A stretch of 64,000 nt of DNA from Lachnospiraceae bacterium AB2028 (lineage in GTDB: Bacteria > Bacillota > Clostridia > Lachnospirales > Lachnospiraceae): the NCBI GenBank assembly GCA_000621425.1, contig JHYJ01000003.1:346913-410912 (forward strand), written 5' to 3'. The translations under genes were made by a program, and so were the position numbers. Below the pieces are notes generated by a model. That model did no database searches. It saw only the letters and a list, made by a program, of their open reading frames with translations, and had not been told where the DNA came from. Positions 41,744 to 54,019 of this stretch are shown here, piece after piece (position 1 is the first letter of the stretch; each line of letters starts with the position of its first letter).

Positions 41744-43126
41744 ATGCTTAAGCAGCTTATAGAGCAGAACTGGGAGAAGATAAAGGAAAATATCAAGATC
41801 GATAATGGTATCACAGATATAGCATACAACATATGGATCGATCCCCTTACCTTCAATGACTATAATGATAAAGTCCTTACTATCCTTATTCCTAATAAGG
41901 AAGTAAATCCGGAAGTTCAGCTCGATTATATAAAGAACCACTACACAAACTGTTTCCAGGATGCTCTTTTTTCACTTTTTGGTGAAAACATAGAGGTTCA
42001 GTTCATATTAGCCAATCCAAAGCCTCAGGAAGTAGTAAAGGAAGAAGTTTTTCCTGTAAATAGCGAAAATGCATCTTCATCCCTTAATCCCAAGTACAGG
42101 TTTGAGAATTTCATCATTGCCGGAAATAACAATGTTGCCCATTCTGCAAGCCTTCATGTGGCAGAATCACCTGGAACAGAATTCAATCCCCTGTTCATAT
42201 ACGGCGGATCAGGACTTGGAAAGACACACTTAATGACCGCAATCGGACATTATATTATAGAAAACAGCAACAAAAAGGTACTCTATGTTACATCCGAGCA
42301 GTTCACAAACGAAGTGATCGAGTCTATCCGTGTGGGTGAAGCCGGATCTTCCGTTAGCTCCCCTATGACTAAGCTCAGGGAGAAATATCGCAATGTTGAT
42401 GTACTTCTCATAGACGATATTCAATTTATAATAGGTAAGAAAACAACTCAGGAGGAGTTTTTCCACACTTTCAATACACTGATAGATAGCGGAAAAGCCA
42501 TAGTCATGACCTCCGATAAGCATCCCAGTCTTATGAAGGACCTGGATGACAGATACCGTTCCCGTTTCATAAGCGGACTTCCGGTAGACATCCAGCCCCC
42601 AAGCTATGAGACCAGGGTAGCAATCCTTAGGAATTATGCGGATAATCTGGGCAGCACCATATCTGATGAGATCATTGATTATATTGCTAAAAACATCAGG
42701 TCAAATGTCCGTGAGCTGGAAGGAGCTTTTAACCAGGTATATGCCAAAACAAAGCTTGACCCCACATCCGGCAGCATAGACATAGAGACTGCAAAAGAGA
42801 TACTGAAGGACACCATTTCTCCTGACAGGTCCACAATGGTAACACCCCAGCTCATACTGGAAGCTGTTTCCAGCTACTATGGTGTTTCCACTGATGACAT
42901 CATTTCCAAGAAGAGAAATGCAGATATTGTCCTTCCCAGACAGATTTTCATGTATCTTTGCCGTGAAATGACTGATATGACACTTATAAACATTGCCACA
43001 ATTCTTGACAAAAAGGACCACTCAACCGTCCTTCATGGAATAAAGAAGATTGAAGATGACATTAAGATGGATCCGAAGCTTGGAGAAACCATAGACCTTA
43101 TAAAATCCAACATTACCTCACCTTAA
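41744..43126 (+). CDS. dnaA: chromosomal replication initiator DnaA
   Basis: The protein is 460 residues. Domain I starts MLKQLIEQNWEKIKENIKI. The AAA+ domain has Walker A YGGSGLGKTHLM (about 153-163) and Walker B VDVLLIDDIQF (about 217-227). Domain IV ends with the DnaA-box-binding block TLINIATILDKKDHSTVLHG. It binds DnaA boxes on both sides of its own gene and opens oriC. ATG 41744 is chosen because GAGGG is 8 bases upstream. GTG 41729 overlaps that SD. Confidence 0.97.
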   Translation: MLKQLIEQNWEKIKENIKIDNGITDIAYNIWIDPLTFNDYNDKVLTILIPNKEVNPEVQLDYIKNHYTNCFQDALFSLFGENIEVQFILANPKPQEVVKEEVFPVNSENASSSLNPKYRFENFIIAGNNNVAHSASLHVAESPGTEFNPLFIYGGSGLGKTHLMTAIGHYIIENSNKKVLYVTSEQFTNEVIESIRVGEAGSSVSSPMTKLREKYRNVDVLLIDDIQFIIGKKTTQEEFFHTFNTLIDSGKAIVMTSDKHPSLMKDLDDRYRSRFISGLPVDIQPPSYETRVAILRNYADNLGSTISDEIIDYIAKNIRSNVRELEGAFNQVYAKTKLDPTSGSIDIETAKEILKDTISPDRSTMVTPQLILEAVSSYYGVSTDDIISKKRNADIVLPRQIFMYLCREMTDMTLINIATILDKKDHSTVLHGIKKIEDDIKMDPKLGETIDLIKSNITSP

Positions 43127-43544
43127 TGAGGAGTAATTTAACGAGTTTCTTCTTATTATATATATTAAGTAATTTTTAGTATATTTTGTATCATATAACG
43201 GTCTTTATACTTAAAACACTGTTATTTATGTGGATAAATAATCAAATATTGTAAGTTTTTGTGTTTACAACCCCTTATTCTATGTTGAAACACCAAAAAT
43301 AACCCCTTTAACGTCCAAAATAAGCCTTTTAAGGCTTTTCAATATATCCCACCTTTAATCACAAGTTATTCTTCCCTTTTTAAGCCTGATTTAGTATAAT
43401 AATTAGGGTTATTAACATATACACGACCCCTACTATTACTGTTAATATTTAAATAAATAATAATAATGCCCATTTCGAAATTCCAGGCATTGTTGATATA
43501 AGTTTTAGCACAGGTTGTTTCTAAGTTATACAGGAGGAATCACA
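43127..43544. other. dnaA-dnaN spacer, second part of oriC
   Basis: This AT-rich spacer has no gene. It holds a perfect reverse DnaA box TGTGGATAA (43229-43237), A/T-rich runs at 43150-43200 and 43440-43500, and the AACGAGTTTCTTC repeat (43140). In bipartite Firmicute origins this side carries the unwinding element. Confidence 0.65.
43140..43152 (+). repeat. AACGAGTTTCTTC repeat copy 3
   Basis: Exact 13-mer shared with 31105 (reverse) and 32089, followed by TTATTATATATATT, 14 bp after the dnaA stop. Confidence 0.6.
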
Positions 43545-44657
43545 ATGAATATTACTTGTTCCAAGCAGGTACTTCTGGCAGGCCTTAATATAGTATCTAA
43601 GGCAGTACCTTCCAATACTCCCTACCCTATGATGAAGAATATTCTCATAAATGCAACGGGAAATGATATTATCCTTACTGCAAATGATGTCACTATAGGT
43701 ATAGAGACAAAGATAGAGGGAGAAGTTGAAACAGCCGGCATAGTAGCAATTGACTGTGCAATGTTTACTGAAGCCATAAGGCTCATGCCAGACGGTGACC
43801 TTAATATTGTGGTTAAGGATGATTTCAGTGTTTATATTAAGTACGGAAATAAAGAACAGGATTTCATGATCCGTGGCGTATCAGGTGATTCTTTTACATA
43901 TCTTCCTGATATAGATAAAAAGGAACCCATTGTGCTTTCAATGATGACCATAAAGGACATAGTAAGGCAGACAGGTTTTTCATTAAAGAGCAACAATGGT
44001 TCTGCTGAAAGCACCATGTCAGGATATGATTTCAATATCTTTGGCGACTATATGAGGGTTACCACTCTCGACGGCCAGAGAATTTCTATAAAGAACATTG
44101 AGTTTGACAGGGAGTATCCTAAGCAGGAGATCATCATTCCCGGTAAGACCTTGAATGATATCTGTAAGATACTTCCTTCGGATGCAGAGAAAAAAGTTAA
44201 TCTTTACATTACTGATTCTCACATCATGTTTGAGTTTGACTCTACTGTTGTGGTATCCAGGCTTATTGAGGGTAAATTCATTTCCATCGAGAAGATACTT
44301 CAGACTGAGCCTAAGTCAAACATAAAGGTTGATAAGAAGATTTTCTCTGATACCATAAGGCGTGCAGGTTTCTTCTCAAAGGAAAATGACAAGAAGCCTA
44401 TCATATTCGAAACAAGCGGCGACATACTTAACATCCGTATCGCAAATGACAACGGTAATATGGATGAAAAGCTTGAAGTAGAAAAAGAAGGTGATGATAT
44501 CAGGATAGGATTCAATCCTAAGTTCATATTAGATGCTGTCGGTGCAGTGGATGACGAAGAGATAACTGCTTATTTCATAAATTCCATCACCCCTATGTTC
44601 ATCAAGGATGAAAAAGAAAACTACATCTATGTGATACTGCCCATCAACATTTCATAA
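43545..44657 (+). CDS. dnaN: DNA polymerase III beta sliding clamp
   Basis: The protein is 370 residues, in the usual size range for a beta clamp with three similar domains. It opens MNITCSKQVLLAGLNIVSKA and NTPYPMMKNILINAT. The first domain ends PDGDLNIVVKDDF and the C-terminus is NYIYVILPINIS, close to the canonical MPxRL-like ending. The ring clamps DNA for Pol III and other partners. GGAGG is 8 bases before ATG 43545. The next gene, for an S4-domain protein, follows after 55 bp. Confidence 0.95.
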   Translation: MNITCSKQVLLAGLNIVSKAVPSNTPYPMMKNILINATGNDIILTANDVTIGIETKIEGEVETAGIVAIDCAMFTEAIRLMPDGDLNIVVKDDFSVYIKYGNKEQDFMIRGVSGDSFTYLPDIDKKEPIVLSMMTIKDIVRQTGFSLKSNNGSAESTMSGYDFNIFGDYMRVTTLDGQRISIKNIEFDREYPKQEIIIPGKTLNDICKILPSDAEKKVNLYITDSHIMFEFDSTVVVSRLIEGKFISIEKILQTEPKSNIKVDKKIFSDTIRRAGFFSKENDKKPIIFETSGDILNIRIANDNGNMDEKLEVEKEGDDIRIGFNPKFILDAVGAVDDEEITAYFINSITPMFIKDEKENYIYVILPINIS

Positions 44658-44712
44658 AAGGCAGCAGATTTATCATCATGCCATATAGGCAGTTAGTGTG
44701 TAGGCATAGGAA

Positions 44713-44925
44713 ATGACGGAAAAAACTATCACCATAAAAGATGAATATATAAAGCTGGGCCAGGCACTGAAGCTTGCTGACATTGCAAGTGAAGGCGTGG
44801 AAGCTAAGTACATGATCCTTGACGAAAAAGTGAAGGTTAACGGCGAGGTTTGTACTCAGCGCGGAAAAAAACTTTATAAGGGAGATGAGTTCGAAACAGA
44901 AGGCATAAAGGTGAAGGTACAGTAA
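44713..44925 (+). CDS. yaaA: S4-domain RNA-binding protein (YaaA/RlbA)
   Basis: The protein is 70 residues, essentially one S4 domain: YIKLGQALKLADIASEGVEA, then KVNGEVCTQRGKKLYKGDEF. It is found between dnaN and recF in most Firmicutes and is thought to bind ribosomal or other RNA. AGGAA lies before the ATG. Its stop is directly followed by the recF start, so they are coupled. Confidence 0.9.
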   Translation: MTEKTITIKDEYIKLGQALKLADIASEGVEAKYMILDEKVKVNGEVCTQRGKKLYKGDEFETEGIKVKVQ

Positions 44926-46011
44926 ATGCTTATCAAGTCGCTTGAGCTTGACAATTACAGAAACTATAAAAATCTTAAGATAGATTTTGATAAGGGCGTT
45001 AACATCCTTTATGGAAACAATGCCCAGGGAAAGACTAACATACTTGAAGCTATTTACATGTCTTCTACCGCAAAGTCCCACAAAGGTTCCAAGGACAGGG
45101 ACATTGTAAACTTTGATGCCAGTGAGGGTCATATAAAAACCCTGATTGAAAAAGACGGAATGGAAAGACGCATAGACATGCATCTTCGCAAGTCAATGTC
45201 CAAAGGCGTTGCCGTCGACAAAGTAAGGATAAAAAAATTATCAGAGCTCTACGGATTATTAAATATAGTATTCTTCTCACCTGAAGATCTTAACATCATA
45301 AAAAACTCACCGGCGGAAAGAAGAAAATTTATAAATCTGGAACTGTGCCAGCTTGATCAGATCTATCTCTATGACCTGAATAACTACAACAAGGTTATAA
45401 CCCAGAGGAACAACATCCTTAAGGAAATATACTTCAGGCCTGACTATAGGGATATGCTGAGCATTTATGACACACAGCTCATATCCTACGGAACCAAGAT
45501 AATAGAGAGAAGAAAGAAATTTACTGAAGAACTAAACGAGATCATCTACTCTATACATAAAGATATTTCCGGCAATAAGGAAGAAATAAAAATAGTATAT
45601 GCTCCCTTCTCTACTTCAGCTGAGCTTGAAGATAAATTAAAAAGAAATGTTGAGAAGGACATAAAGTTTAAAAATACAACAGTGGGCCCCCACAGGGATG
45701 ATTTCATTTTCTATACAAATGATGTGGATGTAAGAGTCTACGGATCCCAGGGACAGCAGCGCACGGCTGCACTTTCACTGAAGCTTGCAGAGATAGAACT
45801 GGTAAAAAAGATAACGAAAGAAAATCCTATTCTCCTGCTTGATGATGTATTGTCTGAATTAGACAGCAACAGACAGAACCACCTGCTAAACAGTATAGGT
45901 GATACACAGACAGTTATTACCTGTACGGGACTTGATGATTTTGTAAACAACCGTTTTGAATACGACAAAGTATATAAAGTAACAGAAGGCACAGTACAGA
46001 GCGAGAACTAA
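44926..46011 (+). CDS. recF: DNA replication and repair protein RecF
   Basis: The protein is 361 residues. Walker A GNNAQGKT (30-37), the RecF/SMC-like signature YGSQGQQRTAALSLKLAEIE, and Walker B NPILLLDDVLSELDSNRQ are in the normal order. It is an ABC-type ATPase that, with RecO/RecR, loads RecA at gaps. It starts immediately after the S4 gene stop and is followed by gyrB after 24 bp. Confidence 0.95.
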   Translation: MLIKSLELDNYRNYKNLKIDFDKGVNILYGNNAQGKTNILEAIYMSSTAKSHKGSKDRDIVNFDASEGHIKTLIEKDGMERRIDMHLRKSMSKGVAVDKVRIKKLSELYGLLNIVFFSPEDLNIIKNSPAERRKFINLELCQLDQIYLYDLNNYNKVITQRNNILKEIYFRPDYRDMLSIYDTQLISYGTKIIERRKKFTEELNEIIYSIHKDISGNKEEIKIVYAPFSTSAELEDKLKRNVEKDIKFKNTTVGPHRDDFIFYTNDVDVRVYGSQGQQRTAALSLKLAEIELVKKITKENPILLLDDVLSELDSNRQNHLLNSIGDTQTVITCTGLDDFVNNRFEYDKVYKVTEGTVQSEN

Positions 46012-48108
<2,097 letters not shown>

Positions 48109-48258
48109 TGAAATATAAGACAGTGAAATGGTTTTTCTGTCTTATGCATGTGATATATTGTTACAATAACAGTATAACAATAGAATATGATAATTAAGAC
48201 AAGAGAATAGTCTTATAGTCGCATTAGAAAATTTGTATATGCAAATTTTTTCCGCGTG

Positions 48259-48273
48259 GCCGCCAAAGGCGGC
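48259..48273 (+). promoter_or_regulatory. GCCGCC-AAA-GGCGGC hairpin in gyrA leader
   Basis: A perfect 6-bp GC stem with AAA loop, ending 7 bases before the AGAGG ribosome site of gyrA. It could lower or regulate gyrA translation. An A/T-rich dyad (AAAATTTG/CAAATTTT) precedes it at about 48228. Confidence 0.45.
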
Positions 48274-48290
48274 AGAAAGAGGAATTTAAA

Positions 48291-50906
48291 ATGGATGACA
48301 AAGTTTTTGACAAAATCCAAGAAGTAGATATGAAGCAGACGATGGAGAAGTATTACATCGATTATGCAATGAGTGTAATTGCTTCCCGTGCCCTGCCTGA
48401 TGTGCGTGACGGATTAAAGCCTGTTCAGCGTCGTATCCTCTACTCCATGATAGAGCTTCACAACGAGCCGGATAAGCCTCACCGTAAGTGTGCCCGTATC
48501 GTCGGTGATACCATGGGTAAATATCACCCCCACGGTGACTCTTCCATATACGGTGCTTTGGTAAACATGGCACAGGAATGGAACCTCCGTTACCCTCTTG
48601 TTGACGGACACGGAAATTTCGGTTCAGTTGACGGCGACGGCGCGGCTGCAATGCGATACACGGAAGCAAGGCTTTCCAAGATGTCCATGGAAATGCTTCG
48701 TGATATAGGAAAAGACACTGTTGATTTTGTTCCTAACTTTGATGAGACTGAGACAGAGCCTACAGTTCTTCCCAGCAGGTTCCCTAACCTTTTAGTTAAC
48801 GGTACCACAGGTATCGCGGTAGGTATGGCAACGAACATACCTCCCCATAACTTAAGGGAGATCATAGGTGCGGTTGTTAAGATTATTGATAACCGTGTAG
48901 AAGAAGGAAGGGAGACTTCTATTGATGAACTTATGTCCATAGTACATGGACCTGACTTCCCTACCGGTGCACAGATCCTTGGTACCAGAGGAATTAAGGA
49001 AGCATATCGCACAGGCCGCGGAAAGATCCTTGTACGTGGTGTTTCTAATATAGAAACACTTCCTAACGGCAAGACTCAGATCATTGTTACGGAACTGCCT
49101 TATATGGTAAACAAGGCAAACATGATCAAGAAGATTGCTGACCTTGTAAGGGATAAGAAGATAGACGGCATCACTGCTATCCGTGATGAGTCCAGCCGTG
49201 AAGGTACACGTGTAGTAATTGAGATCAGAAGGGATGTCAATGCGAATATAGTACTGAAGAAGCTTTATAAGCATACTGACATGCAGACAACCTTCGGTGT
49301 GATCAGCCTTGCACTTATTGATAACCAGCCCAAGGTAATGAACCTGCTTGAGCTTCTTACCTATTACTTAAAGCATCAGGAAGATGTAGTTACCAGAAGG
49401 ACTAAGTACGATCTCAATAAGGCTGAGGAAAGAGACCACATTTTACAGGGCCTGCTTATTGCCCTTGATAATATTGATGAAGTCATCAGCATCATCAGGG
49501 CCAGCCAGAATACTCAGGAAGCAAAGAGCAAGCTCATGGAAAGATTCGGTCTTTCCGAAGCCCAGGCCAATGCCATAGTAGAGATGAAGTTGAGGGCTCT
49601 TACAGGTCTGGAAAGAGCAAAGCTTGAGGATGAGCATGCACAGCTGGTTAAGCTTATTGCAGAACTCAAGGCTATCCTTGCAGATGAAAAGCTCTTGCTT
49701 GGTGTCATCAAAACAGAGATCACACAGATAGCTGATAAGTTCGGTGATGACAGAAGAACAGCCATCACATATGACGATTCGGAGATCCGTGATGAAGAGC
49801 TTGTTCCTCTGGAGAATACGGTTCTTGCAATGACCAGCCTCGGATATATCAAGAGAATGACTGTTGATAATTTCCGTACCCAGGGCCGCGGCGGCAAGGG
49901 AATCAAGGGAATGACAACTATCGATAACGACTTTATCGAAGACCTTCTCATGACCTCTACCCATAACCACATCATGTTCTTTACTAACAGGGGCCGTGCA
50001 TACATGCTGAAGGCATACGAAATACCTGAGGCAGGAAGGACTGCAAGGGGTACAGCAATCATCAACCTCTTACAGCTTCAGCCTGAGGAAAAGATATCTG
50101 CCGTTATTCCTATTGAGAAATTTAACGAAGGCAAGAACCTTTTCATGGTCACAAGGAAAGGTATCGTAAAGAAGACTTCCATAATGGATTTCGCTAACAT
50201 AAGGAAGAACGGTCTCATTGCCATCAACCTTCGTGATGACGATGAGCTCATAGAAGTAAAGCAGACTGATAAGGATACCCACATCTTCCTTGTTACCAAG
50301 AAGGGAATGTGCATCCGTTTCCTTGAGACGGATGTAAGATGTCTGGGCAGGGATACCATGGGTGTTAAGGGTATGGAACTTAACGATGACGATGAAATTG
50401 TAGGAATGCAGCTTGACCATCAGGGTGACTCACTCCTTATAGTTTCTGAAAACGGTATCGGTAAGCGTTCCGAGCTGGAAGAATTCAGGATGCAGAAACG
50501 TGGAGGAAAAGGACTCAAGTGCTACAAGATCACCGAAAAGACCGGCGATGTTGTAGGTGTAAAGGCCGTAACAGATGACCATGAGATAATGATGATCACC
50601 ACCGGTGGCATCATCATCCAGGTGAGCATGAGCGAGATACCTGTCCATAGCCGTATCACTTCCGGTGTAAAGATGATGAATGTATCTGAAGGTGTAAAGG
50701 TAGCCCGCATCGCCAAAGTCCGTGAAAAAATAGAGGATGCCGACCAGCCCGTCCCATCAACCGGCGACCACTCCGTCCCTGTTGAATATTCCGACTCCAA
50801 CTCATCTGATGAATTGCCGGATACAGATGAATTAGATGATGTTGACGATATCGATTCTGCTCCTTCAGAATCTGAAGAGTCAGGAGAAGACACAGATAAC
50901 AATTAA
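48291..50906 (+). CDS. gyrA: DNA gyrase subunit A
   Basis: The protein is 871 residues. The breakage-reunion domain has [20 protein letters not shown] and the catalytic Tyr Y123 in [12 protein letters not shown]. The GyrA box [10 protein letters not shown] is at about 529-538, marking a true gyrase and not Topo IV. Six beta-propeller blades follow, then an acidic Asp/Ser/Glu tail of about 60 residues. In the quinolone region the sequence is [16 protein letters not shown]84 is present, but the position equivalent to E. coli D87 is Gly (G88). It is separated from gyrB by a 182-bp leader. Confidence 0.97.
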   Translation: MDDKVFDKIQEVDMKQTMEKYYIDYAMSVIASRALPDVRDGLKPVQRRILYSMIELHNEPDKPHRKCARIVGDTMGKYHPHGDSSIYGALVNMAQEWNLRYPLVDGHGNFGSVDGDGAAAMRYTEARLSKMSMEMLRDIGKDTVDFVPNFDETETEPTVLPSRFPNLLVNGTTGIAVGMATNIPPHNLREIIGAVVKIIDNRVEEGRETSIDELMSIVHGPDFPTGAQILGTRGIKEAYRTGRGKILVRGVSNIETLPNGKTQIIVTELPYMVNKANMIKKIADLVRDKKIDGITAIRDESSREGTRVVIEIRRDVNANIVLKKLYKHTDMQTTFGVISLALIDNQPKVMNLLELLTYYLKHQEDVVTRRTKYDLNKAEERDHILQGLLIALDNIDEVISIIRASQNTQEAKSKLMERFGLSEAQANAIVEMKLRALTGLERAKLEDEHAQLVKLIAELKAILADEKLLLGVIKTEITQIADKFGDDRRTAITYDDSEIRDEELVPLENTVLAMTSLGYIKRMTVDNFRTQGRGGKGIKGMTTIDNDFIEDLLMTSTHNHIMFFTNRGRAYMLKAYEIPEAGRTARGTAIINLLQLQPEEKISAVIPIEKFNEGKNLFMVTRKGIVKKTSIMDFANIRKNGLIAINLRDDDELIEVKQTDKDTHIFLVTKKGMCIRFLETDVRCLGRDTMGVKGMELNDDDEIVGMQLDHQGDSLLIVSENGIGKRSELEEFRMQKRGGKGLKCYKITEKTGDVVGVKAVTDDHEIMMITTGGIIIQVSMSEIPVHSRITSGVKMMNVSEGVKVARIAKVREKIEDADQPVPSTGDHSVPVEYSDSNSSDELPDTDELDDVDDIDSAPSESEESGEDTDNN

Positions 50907-50954
50907 GTTTTTCCATAACGTTGCCTGTGTGTATTATTCGAGATCTGTGTATCT

Positions 50955-51034
50955 CATCCACCGTATAGCCTCTGCTGACGGTGTAAAGTGAGCCAGCGAA
51001 CTGGCCCCACCGGCAGCAGAGCTATCGGTGGGTG
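50955..51034. repeat. 80-nt near-perfect hairpin between gyrA and ech operon
   Basis: The left arm CATCCACCGTATAGCC then TCTGCTGACGGTG pairs with the right arm CACCGGCAGCAGAG then CTATCGGTGGGTG, with one mismatch and two single-base bulges. An inner CCAG-CGAA-CTGG stem caps it. No T run follows, so it is not a plain terminator. It could be a mobile-element relic (MITE/REP-like) or a structured RNA. Confidence 0.75.
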
Positions 51035-51164
51035 AACGTAACATAAAAACTACATATTGTACTAATGTATTACTTTTTAACCACATATTCATATTTACAT
51101 AAGAACTAAAATAACATACAATAAATAGGCAAAAATTAACACAAATGTATTTGGGAGGTCAGGG

Positions 51165-53120
51165 ATGTTCGACTTAATTATTCCTTTTCTGATTTGTTTT
51201 CCTTTCCTTATGGCAGTGATCCTTCTCTGCTGCGGAAAGAGTAAGTTCGGAAACATTGTTTCCTACTTTGGTGCCGTCGTTATAATGATAGCGTCGGTTG
51301 CCTTTTTCGTTTATAAAGGAGTAAGCGGAGGTTTCGCCTTCGGTCAGGGAATGTACGTGAATACGGAGATTGCGGATTACGTCATTCTAGCCGGCGAGAT
51401 CCTCATAGTCCTTGTTGTTACATTCCTGAGCTTTAAGTATAAGAGAGCCTGGGTAAGCCTTCTTTCCATTCTGCCTACGGCAGCAATTATTTTCCAGGAA
51501 GAAATAGCAGCTCCCGAAGAAATCGAGCATATTTATATTGATAAGCTTGCACTGCTTATGATTATTCTCGTAGGCGTTGTGGGAAGCCTTATTATTATGT
51601 ATGCAGTTGGATATATGGAAGGTTATCATAACCATCATAAGGAAGTGCAGGATAGAAGAAATTATTTCCTTGCACTTCTCTTTATGTTCATGGGTGCAAT
51701 GTTCGGATTCGTAACATGCGCAAGCCTGATCTGGCTGGTATTCTTCTGGGAGTGCACCAGCGTATGCTCCTTCCTTCTTATTGGATATACCAGAACGGAA
51801 GAAGCTGTTAATAACTCCTTCAGGGCACTGTGGATGAACCTTTTAGGCGGTGCCGCACTGGTTGTTGGAATAATCGCTTTCTATAATTATGTTTATCCTA
51901 CCCTTTCCTTCAGGACCTTCCTGATGGTAATACCTCAGATGACCTCATTCCTGGGCGCAGTTAGTCTGCTTCCCGTATTCCTTATGGCTTTTGCGGCTCT
52001 TACAAAATCCGCACAGCTTCCTTTTTCAACATGGCTTCTTGGTGCGATGGTTGCACCTACACCTTCCTCTACTCTGCTCCACTCAGCGACCATGGTAAAG
52101 GCAGGCATTTACATCCTTATCAGACTGGCACCCCTTATGGCCGGAAACGTTGTCGGAACATTCATAGCATTTATCGGAGGATTCACCTTCATCGCTGCAT
52201 CACTTATGGCTGTATCTCAGACAGATGCAAAGAAGATACTTGCTATGTCCACTATTTCAAACTTAGGTCTCATGACTGCCTGCGCAGGCGTTGGTACTGC
52301 AGAGACAACATGGGCTTGCATATTCCTGCTTCTTTTCCACGCAGTATCCAAGTCACTGCTCTTCCAGGTTGTCGGTGCTACGGAGAACTCACTCCATAGC
52401 CGTGATGTGGAAGACTTCCACGGACTGCTTTACATGCTGCCTAAGCATGCAATGTTCATGTTCATCGGTATCACAGGCATGTTCCTTGCTCCCTTTGGTA
52501 TGCTGATTGCAAAGTGGTCTGCACTTAAGGGAATGGTAGACGGAAAGCATATCCTGCTTATCCTCTTCATAGTATTCGGTAGTGCCATCACATCACTTTA
52601 CTGGTGCAAGTGGATGGGCAAGCTTATAGCTCATCCCCATAAGGAAAAGAAGGTTAAGGATGTTACCCATGCCGGAGAGATGATCTCCTTCTGGGTACAC
52701 GGACTGGTAATGATACTCCTTTGCGTATTCCTTCCTGTTGTTTCCGTTTACTATGTGGATTCAATTATCGCCGGCAGCGACATGTTCAATACTAACGGCG
52801 CAGCTATTCCGGCATCCACAATGTACATACTGATCACAATACTTATGCTGGTGTTCATCGTGCCCCTGGTACTTTATGCAAGCGGCAAGAACGATCACTC
52901 AACAGAAAAGCTTGCTTACATGGGCGGTATCAATACCGGAAAGAATAACGGTTTCGTTGATTTCATGGGTGAAGAAAAGACCCTCATGATGTCGAATTAC
53001 TACTTTGAAAAAATGCTCAGCATTGAAAAGCTGATGAAGCCTGCTCAGGTGGTAGCACTTGTAGCACTGCTTATCATATTCAGTATGCTTGGCGGATATT
53101 CTATAGGAGGTATGTTCTGA
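51165..53120 (+). CDS. echA: Ech hydrogenase subunit A (NuoL/MrpA-like ion-translocating)
   Basis: This 651-residue polytopic membrane protein of the proton-conducting antiporter family has about 16 TM segments. Conserved blocks are the TM7-8 region ALTKSAQLPFSTWLLGAMVA followed by PTPSSTLLHSATMVKAGIY, and LLFHAVSKSLLFQVVGATE. These carry the Lys/His residues of the H+/Na+ channel. It couples hydrogenase chemistry to ion pumping. GGGAGG lies before the ATG at 51165. Its last base overlaps the next gene's start (TGATG), so the operon is tightly coupled. Confidence 0.9.
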   Translation: MFDLIIPFLICFPFLMAVILLCCGKSKFGNIVSYFGAVVIMIASVAFFVYKGVSGGFAFGQGMYVNTEIADYVILAGEILIVLVVTFLSFKYKRAWVSLLSILPTAAIIFQEEIAAPEEIEHIYIDKLALLMIILVGVVGSLIIMYAVGYMEGYHNHHKEVQDRRNYFLALLFMFMGAMFGFVTCASLIWLVFFWECTSVCSFLLIGYTRTEEAVNNSFRALWMNLLGGAALVVGIIAFYNYVYPTLSFRTFLMVIPQMTSFLGAVSLLPVFLMAFAALTKSAQLPFSTWLLGAMVAPTPSSTLLHSATMVKAGIYILIRLAPLMAGNVVGTFIAFIGGFTFIAASLMAVSQTDAKKILAMSTISNLGLMTACAGVGTAETTWACIFLLLFHAVSKSLLFQVVGATENSLHSRDVEDFHGLLYMLPKHAMFMFIGITGMFLAPFGMLIAKWSALKGMVDGKHILLILFIVFGSAITSLYWCKWMGKLIAHPHKEKKVKDVTHAGEMISFWVHGLVMILLCVFLPVVSVYYVDSIIAGSDMFNTNGAAIPASTMYILITILMLVFIVPLVLYASGKNDHSTEKLAYMGGINTGKNNGFVDFMGEEKTLMMSNYYFEKMLSIEKLMKPAQVVALVALLIIFSMLGGYSIGGMF

Positions 53121-53992
53121 TGATAAGCGGAAAACTGATCTCAGCAATTTGCTATGTATTATTTGCACCGCTGATCGGCGGTCTGATCGATGGTATAGGG
53201 AGAAAGATTTCTGCAAGAATGCAGAGACGTGTGGGACCTCCCCTTCTCCAGCCTTTTTATGACCTGGGTAAGCTACTTCATAAGGATCCTATCCATGTAG
53301 CACCTTCACAGAATTTCTTCATGATGTCATACCTCTTCTTCATTGTTATGACCGGAGGCATGATGTTCCTTGGAATGGATATACTGATGTGCATGTTCGT
53401 GCTTTCAACTGCTGTGATGTTCCTTTATTTCGCAGCTGTTGTTACCGGCTCACATTACTCTTCCATCGGTGCATCCAGAGAGCTGCTTCAGATGGTAGCA
53501 TACGAGCCCTGCGTACTTCTTACCTGTATAGCTTTCTATATGGTAAGGGGCAGCTTTGAGACAGCAGAGATAATCAAGGGAGATATCAGTCCTATCGTAT
53601 ATCTTCCCGGCGTGTTCGTAGCATTCATATTCATACTTACTATTAAGATGAGGAAGTCACCTTTTGATATAAGTACTTCACATCATCCTAACCAGGAGAT
53701 CGTAAAGGGTATCACCTCCGAGATCGGTTCAAGGAACTTCGGTATCTACACTCTTGCTGAGTGGTACGAGACTGTATTCCTTCTCGGAATGGTTGCGCTT
53801 TTCATCATCAACAGCAATCCCTGGAGCATACTTGCTGCAGTTGTAGTCATTGCACTTGTTTATTTCCTTGAGATCCTGATCGACAATACTTCGGCTCGTG
53901 TTAAGTCCGATGTGATGATCAAGGTTTCATGGGCTGTAACACTGGTAGCTGCAGGTTTCAATATACTTGTACTTATTTATTTCTTAGGATAA
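53120..53992 (+). CDS. echB: Ech hydrogenase subunit B (NuoH-like)
   Basis: This 290-residue membrane protein is homologous to complex I subunit NuoH. RVGPPLLQPFYDLGKLLHKD is the family's first cytosolic loop, then SIGASRELLQMVAYEP, then KMRKSPFDISTSHHPNQEIV. It anchors the soluble arm to the ion-pumping subunit and forms the equivalent of the quinone-site funnel, without quinone. It overlaps echA's stop by one base and lies 27 bp before echC. Confidence 0.92.
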   Translation: MISGKLISAICYVLFAPLIGGLIDGIGRKISARMQRRVGPPLLQPFYDLGKLLHKDPIHVAPSQNFFMMSYLFFIVMTGGMMFLGMDILMCMFVLSTAVMFLYFAAVVTGSHYSSIGASRELLQMVAYEPCVLLTCIAFYMVRGSFETAEIIKGDISPIVYLPGVFVAFIFILTIKMRKSPFDISTSHHPNQEIVKGITSEIGSRNFGIYTLAEWYETVFLLGMVALFIINSNPWSILAAVVVIALVYFLEILIDNTSARVKSDVMIKVSWAVTLVAAGFNILVLIYFLG

Positions 53993-54019
53993 GGTTCTTA
54001 GGATTAAGGAGAAAAAAAT

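Noticed and set aside
48590-50902. Several minus-strand open frames of 90-180 codons opposite gyrA
   Set aside because: They mirror codon bias of gyrA and have no protein features or ribosome sites.
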